Positions 43,059 through 53,688 of a DNA stretch of 64,000 nt are shown here, piece after piece. The position numbers and the translations under genes were made by a program. Source of the DNA: Aegilops tauschii subsp. strangulata (lineage: Eukaryota > Streptophyta > Magnoliopsida > Poales > Poaceae); NCBI RefSeq assembly GCF_002575655.3, contig NC_053040.3:350491267-350555266 (forward strand), given 5' to 3'. Positions within the stretch are counted from its first letter, which is position 1. The number at the start of each line of letters is the position of its first letter. The notes beneath the pieces are model-generated. The model worked only from the letters and a program-made list of their open reading frames with translations. It was not told the DNA's origin and ran no database searches.

Positions 43059-43493
43059 TCATAAAGTTTCTAGGGATAGAAACTTCCAACTCAAGTTTTT
43101 TTCTTCATAAGATTGCATCAAGGCATCAACGATATGTTTGGTAAAGGCTTTATTTTGACTATAAGCATGAGGAGAATTTAGCACATATTGCAACAAGGAA
43201 ATACAATCTATCAAAGAGCAATTATCATAATTAAATTCCTTGAAATCCATAATAGTGGGTTTATTAACATCTAGGGTTTTGATTTCTTCAATCCCACTTT
43301 TATCAATTTTAGCATCAAGATCTAAAAACTCCGAATTTTTGGAACGCCTTCGAGGTAGAGGTGGATCATATTCAGTCTCATCATTATCAACATTCATATT
43401 GCAAAACAAGGATTTAATAGGAGACGCATCAATAACTTTTAGATCTTCATCTTTATTTTCATAGAATTTCAAGAACACGCTTTTATAAAGCAA
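43059..43493 (-). pseudogene. Gypsy gag-pro linker remnant
   Basis: A 144-codon frame with RRRSKNSEFLDLDAKIDKS and an Asn/Asp-rich stretch. It lies just upstream of the protease in the same orientation. No catalytic motif. The frame is interrupted before the protease. Confidence 0.55.
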
Positions 43494-43879
43494 TCTTTCT
43501 TAGCATGCATCCTAGCGGTTCTTTCTTTGCACTCATCAACACTACAAAAAAAAGACACATCCGTGACATTTTGGGCCGAACGAATTTTTTTTTCTGTCAT
43601 ACATATGACACTTCTATGACGATAATTGTGACAAAACCCGGTATCATCATAGATGTGGTGGGCTCCTATATTCTATGACAAAAAATCATGACAGAAAATG
43701 GGCTTTTCGTCCTGGGCGGGCCGGAGATGCAACTGCATGACATTCTTTGGGCCGTCCATGACGGAAAAAACCGTGGTAGAAGCGAGGGGGAGAAAATTTT
43801 TGGGGAGTTCCCGGTTACGGTGGGAGGTCGGGGGCCGAGCGATGCGCGTTTCTCTTGTACACGTACGCGCGTGTGTGCG

Positions 43880-44660
43880 AGGCGTTGGCTCTAACTGAAC
43901 CCGAGCGAGGCGTTGGGCTCTAACTGAACCCGAGCGATTGCACTGCAGGCTACACGTTACTGAACCCGAGCGATCGATCGATGGCTGTTAACTGAACCCG
44001 ATCGAGCGATTCCTTCGCTACTGCTGCTAACTGAAGCCGATCGATTGGATGAACAGTGAGCGTTGCGGGGGGGGGGGGGGGGGGGGTGGATGAACAGTGA
44101 GCGGTGGCGTTGCCTCTGGATGAACAGGACCCCGTGGTGTGGAGGGCTGGATGAACAGTAGACAGTGGAGGGGTGCCCATGGAGGGGTGGTTGAACAGGA
44201 CCCCGTGGTGTGGAGGGCTGGATGAATAATAGACGGTGGAGGGGTGCCCGTGGAGGGGTGGTTGAACAGTAGCCGGTGGAGTAGCGCGCGGTGGAGGCTG
44301 GATGAACAGGAGCCCGTGGAGGCTGGAGGAGGTCGACGATAGCCCGTGGAGGCTGGAGGAGGTCGACGGTGGAGATGAACAGGACCCCCGTTTCGACCGT
44401 AGGAGGTCCGTTTCGTCCGTTTTGCGGTACGCCACACCCCTCCCGATCAACGGGACCCCCGTTTCGACCGTAGGAGGTCCGTTTCGTCCGTTTTGCGGTA
44501 CGCCACACCCCTCCCGATCAACAGGACCCCCGTTTCGACCGTAGGAGGTCCGTTTCCTCCGTTTTGCGGTACGCCAGACCCTTCCCGATGAACAGGATCC
44601 CGTTTCGAACGTGGCCGGTCGAACAGAAGGCTGTTTCCTCCGTTTTGCGGTACTCCAGGC
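43880..44660. repeat. Cluster of minisatellites
   Basis: Three arrays follow each other: AACTGAACCCGAGCGA units (43890-44000), GGATGAACAG...GTGGAGGG units (44090-44340), and about 70-bp units with GTTTCGACCGTAGGAGGTCC (44390-44640, three to four copies). Long minus-strand frames here are repeat artefacts. Confidence 0.85.
44067..44086 (+). repeat. G20 homopolymer
   Basis: Twenty uninterrupted G between the first two minisatellites. Confidence 0.95.
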
Positions 44661-45124
44661 CTCGTTTCCATCGCCTGTTCCGTCCAAGCCCTCCCGATGA
44701 ACACGACCACGCATTCCGTTCCCACCCAGCCGGTTGGCTCCCACGCGTTTCGTTGCCTCCCGATGAACACGACGCGTTCCGTTGCCTCCCCATGAACACG
44801 ACGCATTCCGTGGCCTCCCGATGAACACGACGACGACGTTGTTTCTCCGTTCCGACCCAGCCATGTACACGAGCCCTGGCCGTACGTATGCGCGAGTAGG
44901 CGTTCGAGACCCTGCCCGTATGTACGTACGTGGCCGTATTTTCTTTCTTGCACCCTGGCCGCTGTACGTACGTGTACATGCTACGTGCGCGGCTCTACTA
45001 CGACACGTACGCGCCTCTACTACGACACGTGCGCGCCTCTACATCGACCAGTATATATGTACGTACACGTTCGCGACCAGAATGACAACGCTACGTACGC
45101 TTCGACCAGGTGGGTCCCGACTAT

Positions 45125-45497
45125 CAGGCACTTCCTTGCCTGTGAAGATGTAGCTGGTGGGTCCCAGCAGTCAGGGGGGCGAATCGTTTTGTTTTTTTGT
45201 TTTGCCCGGACGCACTTCCTTGCGTGCGAAGGTGTAGCTGCTGGGTCCCAGCAGTCAGGGGGGAATCGTTTTGTTTTTTTTTTGCCCGGACGCACTTCCT
45301 TGCGTGCGAAGATGTAGCTGGTGGGTCCCAGCAGTCAGGGGGTGAATCGTTTTTTTCGGACGCACTTCCTTGCGTGCGAAGATGTAGCTGGTGGGTCCCA
45401 GCAGTCACGGGGGCGAATCGTTTTTTTTCGGACGCACTTCCTTGCGTGCGAAGATGTAGCTGGTGGGTCCCAGCAGTCAGGGGGAAACGTTTTTTTC
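45125..45497. repeat. Tandem array, 70-85-bp units, 5 copies
   Basis: Each unit has CACTTCCTTGCGTGCGAAG, then GTGGGTCCCAGCAGTCA and a T-rich tract of variable length. Length differences are mostly in the T tract. Related single units recur at 46100-46350. Confidence 0.9.
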
Positions 45498-45571
45498 GCG
45501 AAATACGGTGGCCCGTTCGGTGGGTCCTCGCTGTCAGGTGGAGGAATAATTATTTTGCGCATAATAAGGAG

Positions 45572-46790
45572 GCACTTCCTTGCTGCGGCCGTGGACCCAG
45601 CTGTCAGCCTCTCCACGTACAGTCCACCTCCGATGGAAGCCATTCCTTGACCACGTTGACCACGCCGCGCCGAGAGCACCAGGGCGGTGGACGACGGCGA
45701 GGCCTAGGAAGGGGACGACGCGGAGTCGGGGAAGACGCGGCAGTGGATGCCCACGCGTAGAGGAGTATGAGGGTTCATTCGTTTGGCTGCGGTGTGAGGC
45801 TGCCGTCGCCGCAGAATAACAGGGGGTGTGGGTGCGTAGAGGGATGGCCTGGCCAGCGGTGGGAGTAGTAGGGGGCGGTGAGGCCTCCGCGGCATCATAG
45901 CCGGCCATGGGCGGCAGGAGCAGGCGGCACGACTGGCGCTGCTTTGGGCGGCTGGAGCAAGAAGACCAGAGGTTGAAGAAGCACTACGGCCGTTGGATGG
46001 ACATCGTACGGTCACTGGAGCTAGAATCGTTCATATATTGACTAAAGTTGACAAAGGCCTCCGTCCCAGTCAACTTAGTAGGCCCACAAGTCAGCCTCCC
46101 ACCAAGGTGGGTCCCAGCTAGCAGGGGGATATTCATTTTTTTTGCGTAATAAGGAGGCACTTCCGGTGGGTCCGAGCTGACAGCGGGGGTAACGTCTTTT
46201 TGCGAAATACGGTGGCCTGTCCTGTGGGTCCCAGCAGTCAGGGAGAAACGTTTTTTTTCGTGAAATACTGGTGGCCCGTCCGGTGGGTCCCTACTGTCAG
46301 GTAGAGGAATAATTATTTTCCGCGTAATAAGGAGGCACTTCCTTGCGGCTGCCGTGGACCCAGCTGTCAGCCTCTCCACGTACAGTACTCTTCCGATGGA
46401 AGTCGGTCGTTGACCACATTGACCACGCCGTGCCGAGAGCACCACAGCGGTGGACGACGGCGAGGCCTAGGAAGGGGACGACACGGAGCCGGGGAAGACG
46501 CGGCAGTGGAAGCCCGCGCGGAGAGGAGTACGAGGGTTCACCGGTTCGGCTGCGGTGTGAGGCTGTTGTCGCCGCAGAATAACAGGGGGTGTGGGTGAGT
46601 AGAGGGATGCCCTGGCCAGTGGTGGGAGTAGTAGGGGCGCAGAGGCCTGCGCGGCAGCACAGCCGGCCACGGGAGGCGGGAGTAGGCGGTCCCGCCGGCG
46701 CTGCTTTGGCGGCTGGAGCAAGAAGATCAGAGATTGAAGAAACACGACGGCCGTTGGATTGACATCCAACGGTTACGTCTGCTAGAATCG
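45572..46790. repeat. Duplicated 450-bp block (two copies plus a third part)
   Basis: 45572-46020 and 46335-46790 are collinear (CACTTCCTTGC, GTGGACCCAGCTGTCAGCC, GGACGACGGCGAGGCCTAGG and others). A shorter relative lies at 47515-47770. Frames on either strand are Arg/Pro-rich and not supported as genes. Confidence 0.8.
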
Positions 46791-46849
46791 TTTGTTGACG
46801 TATATAATAACTAAAAAAATCTTGCATACGCGTCAACAAAACAGGCCCA

Positions 46850-47480
46850 CAAGTCAGACCACTCCCTCTTTTTTTTAATAATTTATATATAGATCATGGC
46901 AACTTCTTATGCAATTTATTGCAGACGTGTTTTTTGGTTGGCCAGGGCCAATTTCGCATATTTCTGTGGGTTCCAAACTATTTTTAATACCGAAATGTCG
47001 AGCCAGATTTAAAGTACTTTGAAGATATATTTAAATTAGGTTAATGCCCAGTGAAATAGGAATCTGAAAATGTGAAAAAATTCAGAAATTATAAAGTAAT
47101 TGCCAATTTGTCATCTGTTTTTATATTTACAACCCATTTCATATTACTTTCAAGATTTGCAGGCGTCTTGAAACAGTTGCAGCCCATCAGGGCGTAGAAA
47201 AATAAGTAGGACTGGATTGGGTATTCTTCAGAAAAAATAAACTGGGCTCATTTTCACAGAAAAAATAGCTGGGCTGGTCACATGGTGAACATAGAATATA
47301 AGCCTGGGCTAGACGGGCCACAGCCCAGTTCAAACCCTGCTCCGTCTCAACAATACCAAACAAAAAAATACTGCTCGAGTAGCTACATCCCAGGTGTCAG
47401 CCGATCTTGTGTTGTTCTCTTGTCTATTGACTATATACGCTCAGAATGTCATGGGTCCCAGATGTCAGGAAAACACTAGG
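46850..47480. other. AT-rich DNA, nothing identified
   Basis: No coding or repeat structure beyond repeated GGGCTG and CCCAG motifs near 47230-47330. Confidence 0.4.
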
Positions 47481-47996
47481 AGGAAGCATTTTATTTTTCC
47501 ATACAGTGATGTGGTGGGCCCCTACTGTCATCCTCTCCACGTACTTCTGCCGATTCCTGTTGTTTGTTGACCATGTTGACAACGCGAGAGGGCGGCGCCG
47601 CGGCGAGCACAGCAAAGCGCGCGGAGGACGTCGGCGTTAACGATTTAGGAGACGGTGGGGCGGCGATGCGTGTGCTGAGGCGCAGTAAGCCGTGGGAGGC
47701 GGAAGCAGGCGGCCCCGCCGGCGCTGGTTTGGTTTTGGCGGCTGGAGGAAGACAGGACTGAAGAAACACGACAGACTGTAAAAGCAGCAGGAGTACTTAA
47801 TAAACCTTAACTCAAACCAGCAAGGGCACATAACAACCAAAGCTGAAAGCAGTATGAGTACTTATACAGGTTCAGCCATACAAAGCACGCCTCGAACAGT
47901 GCTACTTTGCCTATAGTTAGCCAAGGGTGAGGCCGCCAAGCCCCAGGACAAGGCCCAGGCGCCACCCCGCGCATCCACAACCTTCTGAAAGCGGCT

Positions 47997-49295
47997 TTAT
48001 CTCGCAACGTGGTCAATAAACAGGATATTCGCTTTAGAGCCATGGAAAAGCATGAACATAATCTTCTGTCCTATTCTCCAAGATGGACGGGCCTTCATTA
48101 TTTGAGACCACCCATGAATACGTATCTTTTCACCTACAAGGGGAATTGAGTAGGTCGACATAAACATCATGTTGTGACCAAGTGCAAGTCTGACCCGACC
48201 ATGGTCAGGCATCTGTATAGGAACAATAGAACTCGGCAGTTCCTGTTTCAAGAAGATCACAGCTGTAAAACTGTGTATAAGCAATAGTTTATGAACAACA
48301 TATATAACAGAAAACAGCTCATACCATAAGTTTCTCGACATAGTTGGACCTGTTCAACGAGTGCAGCAGCGGCATACATATCCCACGTGGCCTTCCACCA
48401 TTGAAACGCCCCACAAGGACCTCAAGACGATCAATAAAGTGTAGGAACTTGTGGATGTCGATCCAGTCAACTTCAGTGCCATTAGTAACAGCCGAGTTAT
48501 TACAGAGTAACAAACGAGCAGACTGCTTAACTCTGAAAAAACCTACACGTGCCACCAATTATAAGAGAATATTAGTTAGAAGTAGCATCTTCGTGAGAGA
48601 TTCGTTGCTACTTCTAAAGTTAAATTGTGATTAGTTAGACAGAATAGGTGGATTAAGAAGTAATCGAGGCAACAAGCAAGAACCAGATACAAAACTAACA
48701 TGGATGAACAATTGGAACGACGTCGGGGTGGAAGATCGCAGTGAAGATGAGACCAGGTTCTGCTATTTCCATCAACATTCGTGCGCCAACTTTCAGTCCG
48801 TAACACTTGAGAAAGCTTATCCAAGTTCGGCCATAAAAAAAGCAGCGATCTTCTTGGTTCATGAACCCAACTCGGAACTTATATCCATGGGTTGTCTTCA
48901 CTGTGACCATTAAACTAGTGTATTCAGTTATGGCAAGGCCGAGCATCTTGAGTACATGTGTTCTGGCAGAGCAAATAATACACTGCAGGAAAAATCATAT
49001 GAGAACACAGCATGTTCAAAAAAACCCCACCCTCCCGGATAGAAAAGAGGATTCTAGGAACATACTGTGCGCGTTTCAAAATGCTGTGTTAGGATGAGAA
49101 GGAACAAGGGTGGCGTCTCGCCGAGGGCGCAGAAACCTATAGGGTAGTCGCACTTTGGGCACTGCAAATGAAACACACTAGATTCAGTAGGAAGAAAAAT
49201 GCATGAACGGCGGCGGCTGCCATCCTAGGATTACCTGCGACCAAGGGACATGGATTTATCGGGGATGGATGAAGAATTCGTACCTGGTTCTCCAT
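47997..49295 (-). CDS. B3-like protein with N-terminal CPxC motif, 284 aa (gene 1)
   Basis: A five-exon minus-strand model has consistent GT/AG sites and phases: 49284-49295, 49066-49161, 48700-48982, 48325-48542, 47997-48242 (855 bp). It starts MENQCPKCDYPIGFC, so a CPxC pair lies at residues 5-8. It then has a first B3-like domain (FLLILTQHFETR; TSLMVTVKT; FYGRTWISFLKCYGLKVGAR), a middle segment (EVDWIDIHKFLHFIDRLEVL) and a second B3-like domain (IRIHGWSQIMKARPSWRIGQ, then FMLFHG). B3 domains bind DNA in plant nuclei. The model has no internal stop. It is a paralogue of the gene at 50095-52732. The exon 5 acceptor was chosen as AAACAG (ends 48243) because the earlier one at 48263 meets a stop at once. 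Confidence 0.65.
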
Positions 49296-49382
49296 GAGAA
49301 AACCCTATGCAATCGCCGAGAGGGGGTTTTCTCTGAACAAGCAGACGAGGGAGTAGGGGATTCAGGCCCAGTGAAATATTGT

Positions 49383-49562
49383 CGCTTCGTCCGTCCAGCT
49401 TACTGCTAAAGCTGGAAAGGGGGGGTTGTGATTTGACGACTCATTGGGCATTACTGTGGCACTACGACCGGGGTGTGTCTACCGTGAAGTTGTGCACTCT
49501 AATTTGTGCATATGGCACGTGGACCCCGTTGCCGGTTGCCCCACATATCAGCGAAAGGGAGT
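49383..49562. repeat. Promoter-proximal shared block, copy 1
   Basis: Upstream of gene 1. Contains GCTTCGTCCGTCCAGCTTACT, TGATTTGACGACTCATTGGG and CGGTTGCCCCACATATC. It aligns with 52850-52999 and partly with 54830-54990. Confidence 0.75.
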
Positions 49563-50094
49563 AGAAAGACAGGAGTAACTAGTTACACATAAATATATAT
49601 TTTGACATAGAGATACTCCCTCTGTAAAGAAATATACAAATCTTTTATATCACAGGCTCACCTTGCTGAGAAATATACTCTCTCTGCAACGCACGGGCAT
49701 TATGGGGGTTCAGCTTTTTTATGGGGGTTCAGCTGAGAATATAATACTCAGATAGGCTCACGGTTCTGGACTTTGGGCCGCAGGCCGACCCTGCATGTTT
49801 GGGGGCCCATGTGTTCTACCTCAGCGCTTTTCATATTGCAAGCGATCGGTACGACGCTGGTTTTAGATGCTGTCGCAAGGCGAATACACAAAATTGAATA
49901 AAGCACGGCAGCTATTGGAATGAAATCGAACGACAGTTCCTAACCAGCAATCAGAGTTGCAATTCTATCAACGATATACCATGTGATAAATAGTATTGTC
50001 GTACTACATATACACACAGGACACTTGTTTCACCATGCCAGATTATTACATCAAAATCTCTTGGAGGATAGATCAGTTCGGCAGTTGCGTGCTG
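49563..50094. other. Intergenic between the two B3-like genes
   Basis: AT-rich, with Stowaway-like half-ends (TACTCCCTCTGTAAAG at about 49614) and a duplicated ATGGGGGTTCAGCT (49702 and 49719). Holds the 3' flank of gene 2. Confidence 0.4.
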
Positions 50095-51626
50095 CTACTG
50101 AAGAATTTCAAAGTTGATTTGGACCAGCTCTCCTTGCCGAGAAAGTTCGATTTTGACATCATCCCCTACCGCAAGATATGATTTAGATTTGAACCTTGAC
50201 CATCCTTTAGCATCAATCATCATGCGACCATCCTTTGTACTTACGGTATATTGAGCAGGTTCATTCATACCAAGGCTGCGCATGGTAAGAGAAACTTGGC
50301 CGCGGTCGCTCGGATTGTTGAACGACTCCCTCGTTGCTCTTGGAATTCTCTGTTTGCAAACAAGAAGACATACCCAAACAGTTAGATCAACATAGTGAAT
50401 CATGTGAATAAACATGGAAAGAAAAAAGAACGAAGCACTTGGGCGGCCAATGCTTACCAAGAAGGTGGACATGTCGGTTTTTGTAAGGACTTTGGCATAT
50501 GAAGTGCGAACTGCAGCATAGTATGTTGCCGGTGCAACTGCACGGGCCGGAGCAGATGCAAGTGCAAGTGTTCGTGCAGGTGCCGAAGCCGCTGCTGCTG
50601 CCGGAGATGGTGCTCCTTGTAGAGCTGGTGCCGGTGTCGAAGCAGGTGCCGGTGTCGATGCCCGATCCTCCGGTAGATCAGACTGATCCGCTGACGTGGT
50701 CGGTGCCCAATCCTCAGCTGGATCAGACTAAGTTGCTGCCGCTTTCAGTGCTAGAGCAACTGCGGGTGCTCGATCTGTGCGAGACAGCGGCGATCGTGTC
50801 TGGTCTGCTATGATCAGCTTTCTAACTTGACTGGGATCCGTGACCGTGATCCAGTTTTTTTCTTCATTTCTTTTAAACGCGAGAAGGACTAATTGTGGCG
50901 TTTTTGTTAGACCAAACTGCAGTTCAACATAGGGATTCAGCTTGTACTCACACAACAGACTGATCCAATTTTTTCCAGTAATATAAGTGATGGACAGTGC
51001 CTTCGTTACTGACACGACATAAGAAGTGAAACCTGCAAAAATAGCCATCGTAGAGCAAACCAAACGGTTTATTCTGTGATGAATGTCACATGGCAAAACC
51101 TGCATCGTAAATTGCAGGAAAATAAAGAAAACATGACATTAATCAATAAGATTTAGACAGTAAATCAATAAGATTTACTTGATGTGACACGAGTGAATCC
51201 TTACCAGGAAATCACTATGTTGAAGTACTAAACAGAAGATTGATCGTCCAACTACGCGTGGCATGCAGGAGCCCCGCCTACTCCCACAAGCAGGACAGTC
51301 CAAAGGTCGTGACAAATCGTATGGACCGAACATCCATGGGACTGGAAATCCTGGTGGGTGCGATAAACCCTGCAATGCATACAGATATTGGAGTGTAACC
51401 ATAATTGATAAACCGTCCTCACAAAAAATATGATCTGGATACTTCAAAATATACAGACTGAATTGAGTGGACAGACATTAACATAGACCGTTCACACACC
51501 AAAAGCGGCAGTACTAATAAACAATACAGGGTTCACAAACACAAATCAAGTAATGAACAATAGTACTTACTACAGACAAGCAAAGTTGTACTAACTAAAC
51601 TCTGCAGACTATTTCTTGCCACCGAC

Positions 51627-52013
51627 CTACGGGATGAACCCCGCATAACTGACTAGGTCATGGACTTCGTGTGAGATGTCTACATGCACCATCACCATCT
51701 TGTCAACCTTGGAGAACCTAACAGAGTGGTCTTTCCACTCATAAACATGATGATGAAGACATGCCGCATCAGATTTGTTGGGAAGCTTTACAAGAACCAC
51801 ACCCTTCGTAATCGAAGGCACAGCCAGGAAATTGTTGTGGTCAAGTACAGCCTCGAGAACACGCCTGACAACAATGCTACAGGAAAACACTAGTTCAGGA
51901 CATGTGGCGACAAGGACACAGCAGCTGGATAGTTCAGCAGTAGAACTCATCATCAGGTCTTCCAGTTCACACGGCATGACTTAGAGAACTTCATCTCCAC
52001 CGCGGACCTGGTT
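51627..52013 (-). pseudogene. Extra exon-like segment in intron 1 of gene 2
   Basis: A minus-strand frame follows an acceptor GAATTAG (52014-52015). It has TAA at 51981-51983, then stays open 116 codons to a stop at 51627. It encodes VRRVLEAVLDHNNFLAVPS, KGVVLVKLPNKSDAACLHHH and a segment ending DISHEVHDLVSYAGF. It is well formed and protein-like but not recognised. It could be a separate decayed gene, an alternative 3' exon of gene 2, or a leftover of another family member. Confidence 0.45.
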
Positions 52014-52243
52014 CTAATTCAAACAGAAACCATATTTTATTACTACCTCCGTTCAGAAATATAAGATGATTTTCGATATTATACTCCATATATGACTACA
52101 TATACGCACAGAAATGAGTGAACAAAGACACTGGAACATGTCTTCAAAGGCATGAGAGCAGAGGGATTACATGCAATATCCATAACACAAGTTACTGAGG
52201 CAAATATACCCTCTTAAAAGGTAGCATTGATGTTCATAAAGTA

Positions 52244-52366
52244 CTCCCTCCGTCCCAAAATTCTTGTCTTAGATTTGTCTAGATACGGATGTATCAAGTC
52301 ACATTTTAGCATTAGATACATCTGTATCTAGACAAATCTAAGACAAGAAATTTGGGACAGAGGGAG
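52244..52366. mobile_element. Stowaway MITE, 123 bp
   Basis: CTCCCTCCGTCCCAAAATTC at the left and its inverted copy ending GGACAGAGGGAG at the right, flanked by TA on both sides. Almost the whole element is a fold-back. It lies in intron 1 of gene 2. Confidence 0.9.
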
Positions 52367-52849
52367 TAGTTGAAAGTAATCTATAAGAAATCAGTGTCAA
52401 CCTCTCGCATGTTTTGGTCAAAAGAGGAATTTAGAACCGTCATTTGGCACACTAAAATCACATGCAAGATCACCCAGAAAGTTGTACTACCAGTACTAGT
52501 ACTGCGCGTTAGATGAAAAAACACGATCAAGATCGAGAAAAAGATCGTCAACAAGAGACATTACCTGGACTTGCTTAATGAGGGATCCCGGAGAGGGGGG
52601 CTTGGACAAGGCGATGGCTTTGAGCTTGTCTGCGGTAGTCTCGGCGGGGTGCTTGCGCTTCTTCGTACCATGAGCCTCGACGGTTTTGGCCAGAGCCATA
52701 GACATCACGTCGGCCGGTGCTCCGGCGTCCATCCAAGAGAGGAAGCTGAGAGAGAAGAGTGAAAGGAGGAACGAGATGAGGGAGAAGCGAAGCGAGTGGG
52801 GGTTTTCTTCAAGAGAGGAAGCTGAGAGAGAAGAGTGAAATGATGGTTG

Positions 52850-52999
52850 CTTCGTCCGTCCAACTTACTGCTGGAAAGGAGGGGGTTTTGTGATTTGACG
52901 GCTCATTGGGCATTACTGTGGCGGTTCGATCGGGGTAGTCTACCGTCACTCTACTACGGAGTAATTTAGTGCATGGCTGGTGGACCCAGGTGCTGGCTG
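52850..52999. repeat. Promoter-proximal shared block, copy 2
   Basis: Upstream of gene 2 and collinear with 49383-49562. The duplication therefore included the 5' flank along with the gene. Confidence 0.75.
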
Positions 53000-53688
53000 T
53001 CCCACACATCGGCGAAAGTGAGTAATTTTGTGCATGGCTGGAGGAGGATCCGCACGGTAGAGTGTGTCCACTATTTTTCTGAAGAAAAATAGTGATTATA
53101 GCAAGCGTTTCCACTCTTACGACGGAGGAGTGCGAAACACGGCAGCTACTTGAACATACACAGTGCTCCTACTACTAGGCATGTGCAGTGGTTCATATGC
53201 CAGTACTACACAATCTTGTTGCTAGTGTAGTAAGATATGACGATAACAAATGATGTTGTGCGCATGTCAACTACTCCTATATGTAACATAGTACCGCTTT
53301 TTCGACTGTCCAGTCGAGAATGAACGGTGAGATCAATGTTAACAGAACTAGGTCCACAGCGCGCGGAGAGTACGGTGCTACAGTACTCCACGAAACATGA
53401 ACCATATGAAGCACGAATAGTGTTAGGCAGGGTGTATGAAGGGTGCACGGGATGGGAGCAAAAGTTCCCTTCTCAACCCACTTTTGGGTGTTTGGCAGAG
53501 TGATGAAGGGTGCATGAGTCCACACTAGTAGGTTGACAAAAATACACGAAGAGGAAACAACTATATTGAGATGAGAATGCAACCAAACACACCCACATGC
53601 TTTGTGCTACAGTGACTGATCTGCACCGTCTGAGTTTGATCCAACGGTCATGTTGCGTCGAGACATGGACATGCCCATGCAGAGGCGC
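53000..53688. other. Intergenic, nothing firm
   Basis: Contains a local repeat (GAAGGGTGCA at 53437 and 53506) and many ACTAC/CAGTAC motifs. No coding sequence seen. Confidence 0.4.

Larger units (their letters stand above)
41929..43539 (-). mobile_element. Fragment of an inverted Athila-like Gypsy element
   Basis: The minus strand is collinear with the internal region of the element at 30066-36233: AGAGCCTAA, the Thr/Phe-rich tail and the GGAGGCAACCC motif are in the same order. Here the coding part is a gag/protease remnant. Reverse transcriptase and integrase are absent between protease and tail. It is bounded by the Copia junction at 41928 and by the CACTA end at 43540. Confidence 0.75.
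43540..47770. mobile_element. Left part of a second CACTA element
   Basis: CACTACAAAAAAAAGACACA starts at 43540 next to a CAA triplet (43537-43539), inside the Gypsy fragment. The subterminal region has repeated CATGACA and TATGACA motifs, then minisatellites. The start resembles the wheat Jorge-type CACTA group (from memory). The opposite end (expected as GTCTTTTTTTTGTAGTG) was not found, so the right boundary given is only where I stop seeing element-like arrays. The genes from 47.9 kb on may lie inside it. Confidence 0.65.
50095..52732 (-). pseudogene. B3-like protein with CPxC motif and one in-frame TAG (gene 2)
   Basis: Four exons with matching splice sites and phases: 52565-52732, 51205-51369, 50458-51099, 50095-50349 (410 codons with the final stop). 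Exon 1 is basic (KKRKHPAETTADKLKA, possible nuclear signal). Exon 2 has the DCPACGSRRGSC motif and FCLVLQHSDF. Exon 3 holds the first B3-like domain (FTSYVVSVTKA, ITGKNWISLLCEYKL) and an Ala/Pro linker. Exon 4 is a good B3 domain (IPRATRESF, KGWSRFKSKSYLAVGDDVKI). Codon 235 is TAG (50728-50730). The linker stays open afterwards, so the C-terminal B3 domain is lost unless the stop is bypassed. Without it the order of domains equals gene 1. Confidence 0.65.

Noticed and set aside
43950..44979. Minus-strand frames of up to 306 codons
   Set aside because: They repeat the same peptides because they cross minisatellites and the G20 tract. No domain or splice signals.
45704..47769. Minus-strand Pro/Arg-rich frames repeated two or three times
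   Set aside because: They track the 450-bp duplicated blocks, shift phase between copies and show no splice structure.
50499..50813. Plus-strand frame of 104 codons with Val/Pro/Leu repeats
   Set aside because: It is the complement of the Ala/Pro linker of gene 2 exon 3, which has splice support on the other strand.
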